A stretch of DNA of 5,191 nt from Lysobacteraceae bacterium. Its GTDB lineage: Bacteria; Pseudomonadota; Gammaproteobacteria; Xanthomonadales; Xanthomonadaceae. The stretch is from the NCBI GenBank assembly GCA_017990865.1, contig JAGNNB010000254.1:1-5191 (forward strand), given 5' to 3'. Made by a program: the position numbers and the translations under genes. A model generated the notes under the pieces. The model did no database searches. It was not told the DNA's origin and worked only from the letters and a program-made list of their open reading frames with translations. This document shows, in pieces, positions 1 to 5,191 of this stretch. Numbering within the stretch: the stretch's first letter is position 1; every line of letters begins with the position of its first letter.

Positions 1-236
1 ACGTGGTGATCGCGAGCTTCGTCGCCGGTCCCAGTTCGACCACGCTGCCGATGAAAGTGTTCTCCTCGGTGCGCCTCGGCCTCAGCCCGAAGATCAATGC
101 GCTGGCGACGCTGATGGTGCTGGCGGTCTCGCTGGCGGCGTTGATCGGCTGGTGGTTCATGTACCGCGAGGAAAAACGCAGGCAGCGTGATATCCAACTC
201 GCTGCGCAAACGGCGAACGAGCAAGACAACGTCTGA
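1..236 (+). CDS. potI: Putrescine/polyamine ABC transporter permease, PotI type (C-terminal part only)
   Basis: This is an inner-membrane permease subunit of a PotFGHI-type importer, which takes up putrescine with a periplasmic binding protein, a second permease (PotH) and an ATPase (PotG). Only about the last 77 residues are present; the start lies left of the window and the first two bases belong to a split codon. The visible part begins VVIASFVAGPSSTTLPMKVF and continues with SSVRLGLSPKINALATL, which closely matches the C-terminal part of E. coli PotI as I remember it (LVIASFVSGPGATTLP, then SSVRMGVNPEINALATL). A last membrane segment (about VLAVSLAALIGWWFMY) is followed by a basic cytoplasmic tail (REEKRRQRDIQ), as in PotI. 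PotC of the spermidine system is the main alternative, but the EKRRQRDIQ tail resembles PotI more. The gene ends in TGA at 234-236, 196 bases before a likely semialdehyde dehydrogenase gene, which supports a role in polyamine use. Confidence 0.87.
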   Translation, partial: VVIASFVAGPSSTTLPMKVFSSVRLGLSPKINALATLMVLAVSLAALIGWWFMYREEKRRQRDIQLAAQTANEQDNV

Positions 237-270
237 GCGATTGGGTTGAGCAGGCGGTTTGCCTGATCGC
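237..270 (+). other. Weak bulged stem-loop just after potI
   Basis: The continuous 3' arm GCCTGATCGC (261-270) can pair with CAGGC (251-255) and with GCGAT (237-241). A nine-base bulge interrupts the 5' arm, and the loop is GGTTT. It begins directly after the potI stop, where a transcription end or an mRNA 3' stabilising fold could sit. There is no T-run after it, so it is not a standard intrinsic terminator. The pairing may be chance in GC-rich DNA. Confidence 0.25.
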
Positions 271-278
271 CCGATATT

Positions 279-307
279 CCCTCCCTTTCGCGAAGCGAAG
301 GGGAGGG
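279..307. repeat. Near-perfect 13-bp palindromic hairpin with GAA loop, probable dispersed intergenic repeat
   Basis: The arm at 279-291 (CCCTCCCTTTCGC) pairs with 295-307 (GCGAAGGGGAGGG) over all 13 positions. The only non-Watson-Crick pair is T286-G300, and the loop is GAA. The centre reads GCGAAGC (290-296), a heptamer known to form an unusually stable DNA mini-hairpin. No T-run follows on either strand, so it is not a standard terminator. Pyrimidine-rich arms around a TTCGCGAAGCGAA core resemble extragenic palindromes I recall from Lysobacter and Xanthomonas genomes, so a dispersed repeat is the best reading. Copy number cannot be judged from one window. It could also protect the 3' end of potI mRNA. 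Confidence 0.55.
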
Positions 308-310
308 CCA

Positions 311-348
311 GGGAAGGGTTGGAAGCATTGGCATACCAACCGTCTCCC
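311..348. repeat. Second stem-loop in the potI-dehydrogenase gap
   Basis: GGTTGG (317-322) pairs with CCAACC (336-341). Outside a small internal loop, GGGA (311-314) pairs with TCCC (345-348). The apical loop is 13 bases. It starts only four bases after the strong hairpin at 279-307, and a third short inverted repeat, CGCG-CAG-CGCG, lies at 358-368. The three may be modules of one composite intergenic element. Each is too short to be convincing alone. Confidence 0.3.
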
Positions 349-422
349 GATTTCCCCCGCGCAGCGCGCAAGGGCGATACGCGCGAACGATTTCGAACAG
401 GCGATAACGCCGCAGATGCGAT

Positions 423-427
423 AGGAG
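423..427 (+). promoter_or_regulatory. Shine-Dalgarno site setting the dehydrogenase start
   Basis: AGGAG lies five bases before the ATG at 433, a near-ideal ribosome binding site. It decides the start of the dehydrogenase. The reading frame stays open upstream to a TTG at 259, but that extension runs through the hairpin region and has no resemblance to the family. Confidence 0.85.
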
Positions 428-432
428 AAGCG

Positions 433-1794
433 ATGACGGTGCGATTGATTCATCCATGGACCGGAGCGGTCGATTACGTCTACGACTACGCGGGCGAGGC
501 CGAAGTCGAGCGCGCGCTTGCAACGGCCGCGAAGGCCGCGCCGATGTGGGCCGCCCAGGGGCTCGACGAACGCAGCGCCTTGTTGCGCGCGGTCGCCGCC
601 GGATTGCGCGCGCGCCGCGATGCGATCGCGGCGACGATGAGTGCCGATATGGGCAAACTGCGTCGCGAAGCGCTGGCGGAAATCGAAAAATCCGCGGGCG
701 CCTGCGAGTACTACGCCGAGCATGCGGTCGATTATCTGCGCGACGCCCAGATACGCACCGAGGCGCAGCGCAGTTATGTGACCTACGAACCCATCGGCTG
801 CGTGTTCGCGGTGATGCCGTGGAATTTCCCGATCTGGCAGGTGTTCCGTTTTCTGGCGCCGGCGTTGATGGCCGGGAATGTCGCGCTGCTCAAGCACGCG
901 ACCAACGTGCCGCGTTGCGCCGACGCCATTGCCGACGTGCTGCGCGAGGCGGGCGCGCCTGAAGGCATCTTCGGCGTGCTGCATATCGATAACGTGGCGG
1001 CGGCGCGCGTGATCGCCGACCCGCGCATCAAAGCGGTCACGCTGACCGGCAGCGAGCGCGCCGGGCGTTCGGTCGCGGCTACCGCCGGCCGACATCTGAA
1101 GAAATGCGTGATGGAATTGGGCGGCAGCGATCCGTTCGTAGTGCTGGACGACGCCGACCTCGACCTCGCGATTCCGGTCGCCATCGCGTCGCGTTTCGGC
1201 AACGCGGGTCAGACCTGCATCGCCGCCAAGCGCTTCATCGTCACGCCCGGTATCGCCGACGCGTTCGTCGAGCGTTTCGTCGACGCCGCGGGCAAGCTCA
1301 GGATCGGCGACCCGATGGACGAGGCGACCACGCTCGCGCCGATGGCCCGCGGCGATTTGCGCGACGAGGTTCATGCGCAAGTGCAGCGCACCGTCGCCGC
1401 GGGCGCGACGCTGCGCACCGGCGGCGTGCCGGGCGAAGGCGCTTGCCACTATCCGGCGACGATTCTCGACCATGTCGAGGCCGGTATGCCGGCGTACAAC
1501 GAGGAACTGTTCGGCCCCGCCGCCGCGGTCTTGCGCGCGCGCGACGACGAAGACGCGGTGCGCTTGGCGAACGATACCGATTTCGGCCTCGGTGCCAGCG
1601 TGTGGACGCGCGATCTCGCACGCGGCGAAGCGGTCGCGCGCCGCATGCAAGCCGGCGCGACCTTCGTCAACGCCATCGTCCGCAGCGATGTGCGCCTGCC
1701 GTTCGGCGGCACCAAAACCTCGGGCTTCGGCCGCGAATTGGCCGAACACGGTATTCATGAGTTCATGAATATCAAGACGGTGTACGTGGCGTGA
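433..1794 (+). CDS. sad: Succinate-semialdehyde dehydrogenase, Sad/YneI type (aldehyde dehydrogenase family)
   Basis: This soluble NAD(P)-dependent enzyme probably oxidises succinate semialdehyde to succinate, the last step of putrescine/4-aminobutyrate breakdown. It has 453 residues, close to the roughly 460 of E. coli Sad, starting at the ATG with a strong ribosome binding site. All family landmarks are visible: N131 in MPWNFPIWQVFRF (oxyanion hole), K154 in LLKHATN (cofactor binding), TGSERAG at 205-211 (nucleotide fold), E228 in MELGGSDPF (general base), the nucleophile C262 in GQTCIAAKRF, E358 in EELFGP, and PFGGTKTSGFGRE from 423 near the C-terminus. LKKCVMELGGSDPFVVLDDADL and LLKHATNV resemble Sad more than GabD. 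Substrate is inferred from that likeness and from the PotI-type gene upstream; related semialdehydes, such as glutarate semialdehyde, are possible. The gene may have its own promoter in the 196-base gap, but I could not identify one. A hydrolase gene follows 13 bases after the stop. Confidence 0.9.
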   Translation: MTVRLIHPWTGAVDYVYDYAGEAEVERALATAAKAAPMWAAQGLDERSALLRAVAAGLRARRDAIAATMSADMGKLRREALAEIEKSAGACEYYAEHAVDYLRDAQIRTEAQRSYVTYEPIGCVFAVMPWNFPIWQVFRFLAPALMAGNVALLKHATNVPRCADAIADVLREAGAPEGIFGVLHIDNVAAARVIADPRIKAVTLTGSERAGRSVAATAGRHLKKCVMELGGSDPFVVLDDADLDLAIPVAIASRFGNAGQTCIAAKRFIVTPGIADAFVERFVDAAGKLRIGDPMDEATTLAPMARGDLRDEVHAQVQRTVAAGATLRTGGVPGEGACHYPATILDHVEAGMPAYNEELFGPAAAVLRARDDEDAVRLANDTDFGLGASVWTRDLARGEAVARRMQAGATFVNAIVRSDVRLPFGGTKTSGFGRELAEHGIHEFMNIKTVYVA

Positions 1795-1807
1795 CGGAAT
1801 TCTCGAT

Positions 1808-3202
1808 TTGAAGCGCAGAACTCGGTTTCTCGTTCTCGCATCGACGGCGCTGGTCGCGGTGGCCGGCATCGGTTTACGGCCGGATCGCGCATTGCGCACG
1901 GCCACCGGCATGTCCGCGCACGATCTGTGTTCGGAAACCTTCGTGGCGGGGCTCGATCCGAAGCAAACGTTCGCACAGAGCATCGCGCCGCGCCCGGGAG
2001 TGAGCGCGCTCGCTCGCGCATTGCGCTACCGCATCGACGACGAAACTCGTGAGGCGCAGGTCTCCCTTCTCGGCGCAATCGAAAGCCGAGCGATCTATCG
2101 CGAGGGATGGGGATGCGTGCTGGTTCACGGTGATGAGCGCATCGACAATCCGCCGCCGATGCGTCCCGATGCGAAACCGGCCGAAGTCGTCGGATTTCCT
2201 ACCGTCGAACCTGCGATCGTCGTAGCCAGGAATCCCGCTTTGAAAGCCGCGATCGACGCCGCATTCGCCGAACCTCGGAATGCGCCGCACCGCTGGACCA
2301 GAGCCGTCGTGATCGTCCGCGATGGCGAGATCATCGGCGAGCGGTACGCGCCCGGCTACCGAGTCGACACTCCGATGCTCGGTTTCTCGATGACAAAGTC
2401 GGTGATGAACGCGCTGGTCGGCATTCTCGCTCGACAGGGCGCTGTCGATGTCGAAAAGCCGGCGCCGATCGCCGCTTGGCAGAACGCAAACGATCCGCGT
2501 CGAGCCATCACCCTCGAACATCTGATGCGCATGGAGACCGGTTTGGCGCTGGACGAAACCGGGAGCGGCTTCGATCCGTCGAATCAGATGTTCTACGATG
2601 AACCCGATATGGCCGCCTATGCGGAACGCGCGCAGCCCGTCGCGCCGCCGCACCAGCGCTGGCACTACAGCAGTGCGAGCACGCACCTGGTAGCACGTAT
2701 CGTGCGCGACGCGGTCGGCGGCGATGGTTTGTCGGTGCAGCGCTTCGCCGAGCGCGAATTGTTCGAACCGCTCGGCATGAAACATGTCGTGATGGAAATG
2801 GACGCCACGGGCACGCCGGTCGGCGGGCACTATCTCTACGCCAGTGCGCGCGATTGGGCGCGATTCGGCCAGTTGTTTCTCGACGATGGCGTCATCGACG
2901 GCGAACGCCTGCTGCCGAAAGGCTGGGTACGATGGTCGACGACGCCGACGCTGGGAACCGATTATGGCGCCGGCTGGTGGACTAACCGCGGCGACGACGA
3001 AGCCGCAGTGCATCGGCGCCATGTCGGCATCCCGGAGGATGCTTTTTTCGCGACCGGCAACCTCGGCCAGCGAATCGCGGTGATCCCTTCCGAGCGTCTC
3101 GTGATCGTACGAATGGCGCGCGCGCACATGAAATATGGCGACATGGCGGGCTTCGAGCGATTGGTGACGGATACGATCGACAGCTTGCATGCGGAACGTT
3201 GA
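1808..3202 (+). CDS. Exported serine hydrolase, class C beta-lactamase/6-aminohexanoate-dimer hydrolase fold
   Basis: A 464-residue protein of the beta-lactamase-related serine hydrolase family. S194 and K197 form the SxxK active site (FSMTKSVMNALVGIL). Y287 in HYSSAST takes the place of the YxN motif, with Ser instead of Asn as in NylB-type esterases/amidases. ATGNLGQ at 415-421 stands where lactamases carry KTG. This points to an esterase, amidase or peptidase rather than a true beta-lactamase; the substrate is unknown. The N-terminus has a basic stretch (KRRTR) and a hydrophobic segment at about 7-23, a signal peptide or membrane anchor, with no lipobox. The only two cysteines, C41 and C103, could form a disulfide in the periplasm. 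The TTG start at 1808 is chosen because it keeps this segment; a weak GGA lies nine bases before it. The next ATG (1910) would remove the export signal. Codon use is looser (AGA, TTA, GGA, CGA, CCT) than in the flanking genes, especially in the first third. The 13-base gap suggests co-transcription with the dehydrogenase. Confidence 0.85.
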   Translation: MKRRTRFLVLASTALVAVAGIGLRPDRALRTATGMSAHDLCSETFVAGLDPKQTFAQSIAPRPGVSALARALRYRIDDETREAQVSLLGAIESRAIYREGWGCVLVHGDERIDNPPPMRPDAKPAEVVGFPTVEPAIVVARNPALKAAIDAAFAEPRNAPHRWTRAVVIVRDGEIIGERYAPGYRVDTPMLGFSMTKSVMNALVGILARQGAVDVEKPAPIAAWQNANDPRRAITLEHLMRMETGLALDETGSGFDPSNQMFYDEPDMAAYAERAQPVAPPHQRWHYSSASTHLVARIVRDAVGGDGLSVQRFAERELFEPLGMKHVVMEMDATGTPVGGHYLYASARDWARFGQLFLDDGVIDGERLLPKGWVRWSTTPTLGTDYGAGWWTNRGDDEAAVHRRHVGIPEDAFFATGNLGQRIAVIPSERLVIVRMARAHMKYGDMAGFERLVTDTIDSLHAER

Positions 3203-3235
3203 GCGAGCGACGCCGCAACGCATCAGCGATGTGGG

Positions 3236-5191
3236 TCAACTCGTCCTCGCCGCCAATGGCAGCAGCCGAACGGACGCCCCGCTCAACACCGATGTCCCCG
3301 ACAGCGGGTCGCGCGCGTTCTCGTCGAGCAAGGCGTTGAGATTCGCGCCCGGGCGTTCCGACGCCAGTCGCTGCTGCGTGCCGGGCAGATCGTGACCCCA
3401 GCCGTGCGGTAGGCTCAGTACGCCGGGGCGCATGTCGTCGCTGTATTTCACGCGCACCACGATGCTGCGGCCTTCGCTGCCCGAGAGTTGGGCGAGGGCG
3501 TCGTCGGCCACGCCGGCGGCTTCGCCGTCGCGCGGATGCAGCAGGGCGAGGCAGCGCTCCGGGCCTTTGGCCAGGGTGTGCAGGTTGTGCATCCAACTGT
3601 TGTTCGAACGCACGTCGCGGCGACCGATCGCGATCAGCGGATAACCACCTTTGTCGTCATCGCTGTCGCTCGTCGCCGATGCCGAACTTGCCGACAACGC
3701 CGCTTCCACGCGCGCCAAATCTTCCAGGAACCGCGCGGGGGCGAGATGAATCTTGCCGTCCGGCGTGCGCAAGACATTCGGTAATCGCGCTTCCAACGGA
3801 CCGAGCGCGATGCCGTGCGGCGCTTCGCGCAGTCGCGCGAGCGACAGCCCGTCGGGTTTCATGCCGAAACCGTCGCCCCATGGCCCGGCGCGCAGGCCGA
3901 GGTCGAGCTGACGTTCGGGGCCGGGCAGATGCGCGGTCATGCGCAACAACGCATCGACCTGCTTTTCGCGCAACGCATCGGGTACACCCGCGGCCGACAG
4001 CAGCCCGTGCAGATCCTTGCGCAACGCATCCTCGTCGCGCGCGTCGACATCGGCCGCCGCTTCGCTGCCGTGGCCTTCCAGCATGGCCGTCAATCGCATC
4101 AGCACGCGCCATTCCGGCCATGCGCCTTCGGGCGCGGGCAACATCGCATCGCTGTATCGCGCCGCATGGGTCCACGCCAGTTGACTGAACAAACTGTCGT
4201 AATGCGATTCTTCCAACGGCGACAAACCCGGCAGGATCACGTCCGCATGGCGCGAGGTCTCGTTGAGATACACGTCGATGCTGAGCATGAAATCCAGCGA
4301 ATCCAAGGCCGCCGCGAGGCGCGGGCCGTTCGGTGCGGACAGCACCGGGTTGCTGGCGAGGGTGATCAGCGCACGGACGCGCGTACCGTCGGCGCTGTCC
4401 GGCGTGTCGATTTCCTCGGCCAGGCAGCCCATCGGAAATTCGCCCATCACCTCCGGCGCGCCGCTCACGCGCGAACAACGACGGCCGTAGGTCACGCCTC
4501 GGCCGCGCCCGCCCGGGCCGGTGCTGTTGGGTTGAAAGGCGGGCGCTTTCGGCCAGCGCATGCCGCCTTCGGCGTCGATGCGCCCGGTGACCAGATTCAA
4601 GACTTCCAACAGCCAACTGCAGAGCGTGCCGAACGTTTGCGTGCAGGTGCCGATGCGGCCGTAGATCGCGGCGCGCGGCGCATCGCGCAGCATCTCGGCC
4701 AAGCGACGAATCGTCGCCGCGTCGATGCCCGCGGCTTCGGCCACGCGCTCGGGCGGAAAAGCGGCAACCGCTTCGCGCAGCGCTTCGGTTTCGACGACGT
4801 GGGCGTCCGCGGCGCCGAAATTCGGCGTGCCGCCGGTGAGCAGATGCTGCAGCATGCCCAACAGCAGGAACACATCGCCGCCGGGGCGGATCGAGACGTG
4901 TTCGTCGGCGACCGCGGCGGTTTCGTTGCGGCGCGGATCGATCACCACCAAACGCCCGCCTCGTTCGCGCAGGGCGCGCGCTTTGCTGCGGAAATCCGGC
5001 ACAGTCCACAAGCTGCCGTTGCTGGCGATCGGGTTGGCGCCGACGACGATCAACAGATCGGTGCGCTCGATGTCCGGCACCGGGATGCTCAACCAATGGC
5101 CGTACATCAGGCCGCAGGCCACATGCTTCGGCATTTGATCGAGCGTGGACGCGCTGAACACGTTCGGCGTACCGGCGGCGCGAACCAAGCG
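3236..5191 (-). CDS. Molybdopterin-dependent oxidoreductase (bis-MGD, formate dehydrogenase-like family), N-terminus cut off
   Basis: A large molybdoenzyme of the DMSO reductase superfamily, running leftward from the right edge. 651 residues are visible; the missing N-terminus should hold about 100-150 residues, including any CxxCxxxC iron-sulfur site, so I cannot say whether a cluster is present. Numbering from the edge: ERTDLLIVVGANP (from 42) and VVIDPRRNETA (from 82) are MGD-binding strands. TGRIDAEGGM (202-211), ASNPVL (279-284) and NETSRHADVILPGLSPLEES (310-329) are conserved central-domain motifs. GRRDVRSNNSWMHN (from 523) and LSLPHGWGHD belong to the C-terminal cofactor-binding domain. 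A Ser/Asp-rich linker (SASSASATSDSDDD, encoded near 3655-3700) precedes that domain. D18 in STLDQMP is a candidate molybdenum ligand. I see no export signal, but the N-terminus is absent. It ends in TGA at 3236-3238, with only 33 bases between its stop and that of the convergent hydrolase and no clear terminator between. The family contains many untested enzymes; the substrate is not known. Confidence 0.9.
   Translation of the reverse strand, partial: RLVRAAGTPNVFSASTLDQMPKHVACGLMYGHWLSIPVPDIERTDLLIVVGANPIASNGSLWTVPDFRSKARALRERGGRLVVIDPRRNETAAVADEHVSIRPGGDVFLLLGMLQHLLTGGTPNFGAADAHVVETEALREAVAAFPPERVAEAAGIDAATIRRLAEMLRDAPRAAIYGRIGTCTQTFGTLCSWLLEVLNLVTGRIDAEGGMRWPKAPAFQPNSTGPGGRGRGVTYGRRCSRVSGAPEVMGEFPMGCLAEEIDTPDSADGTRVRALITLASNPVLSAPNGPRLAAALDSLDFMLSIDVYLNETSRHADVILPGLSPLEESHYDSLFSQLAWTHAARYSDAMLPAPEGAWPEWRVLMRLTAMLEGHGSEAAADVDARDEDALRKDLHGLLSAAGVPDALREKQVDALLRMTAHLPGPERQLDLGLRAGPWGDGFGMKPDGLSLARLREAPHGIALGPLEARLPNVLRTPDGKIHLAPARFLEDLARVEAALSASSASATSDSDDDKGGYPLIAIGRRDVRSNNSWMHNLHTLAKGPERCLALLHPRDGEAAGVADDALAQLSGSEGRSIVVRVKYSDDMRPGVLSLPHGWGHDLPGTQQRLASERPGANLNALLDENARDPLSGTSVLSGASVRLLPLAARTS

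Noticed and set aside
279..307. Hairpin as a standard Rho-independent terminator of potI
   Set aside because: The stem is strong but no T-run follows on either strand, so a repeat or mRNA-stabilising role is at least as likely.
259..432. 58-residue N-terminal extension of the dehydrogenase from a TTG at 259
   Set aside because: It translates the intergenic hairpins, matches nothing in the family, and the ATG at 433 has a strong ribosome binding site and gives the usual length.
157..1983. Open frame of 608 codons on the minus strand
   Set aside because: It lies opposite the dehydrogenase gene, which has complete catalytic motifs. Its protein is rich in Arg, His and Ala with no recognisable domain, typical of the antisense frame of GC-rich genes.
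3043..3048. Run of six T inside the hydrolase as a phase-variation slippage site
   Set aside because: Six bases is short for slippage, the frame is intact on both sides, and such a run can arise from ordinary Phe codons.
1874..3223. Open frame of 449 codons on the minus strand
   Set aside because: It is antisense to the serine hydrolase, which has a clear SxxK site and leader. The antisense protein has no family resemblance and reflects low stop density at high GC.
3189..3395. Small plus-strand frame of 68 codons after the hydrolase
   Set aside because: It overlaps the 3' end of the molybdoenzyme on the opposite strand and has no family resemblance or convincing ribosome binding site.
3657..5096. 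Open frame of 479 codons on the minus strand in another frame of the molybdoenzyme gene
   Set aside because: The Arg-rich translation is a frame-shifted shadow of the oxidoreductase, whose own frame shows conserved motifs along its whole length.

Overview
The window looks like chromosomal DNA from a GC-rich gammaproteobacterium. A Xanthomonadales member (Lysobacter or relatives) is my best guess, from codon use, the style of the proteins and a GC-rich palindromic element between genes. That placement rests on remembered similarity, not on a search.

Layout: (1) 1-236, plus strand: the 3' end of a polyamine ABC-transporter permease of the PotI type, cut by the left edge. (2) 237-432: an intergenic stretch of 196 bases with several stem-loops, the strongest at 279-307, and three copies of GCGATA. 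It ends in a good Shine-Dalgarno site. (3) 433-1794, plus strand: a complete aldehyde dehydrogenase of the Sad/YneI succinate-semialdehyde dehydrogenase type with all catalytic residues present. (4) 1808-3202, plus strand: an exported serine hydrolase of the class C beta-lactamase/esterase fold, probably starting at TTG, 13 bases after the dehydrogenase stop. (5) 3236-5191, minus strand: a large molybdopterin (bis-MGD type) oxidoreductase, convergent with the hydrolase and cut at its N-terminus by the right edge.

How the genes may work together: PotI is part of a putrescine importer. Putrescine breakdown through 4-aminobutyrate yields succinate semialdehyde, which a Sad-type enzyme oxidises to succinate, so genes 1 and 3 fit one uptake-and-catabolism route. 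The hydrolase is close enough to the dehydrogenase to be co-transcribed, but its substrate is unknown and its looser codon use suggests a different history. The molybdoenzyme is a separate convergent unit.

I found no CRISPR array, tRNA, rRNA, insertion sequence or phage gene. The genes are of known families. The points most worth a second look are the intergenic palindrome cluster, the Asp at the likely molybdenum-ligand position of the oxidoreductase, and the atypical active-site motifs of the hydrolase.
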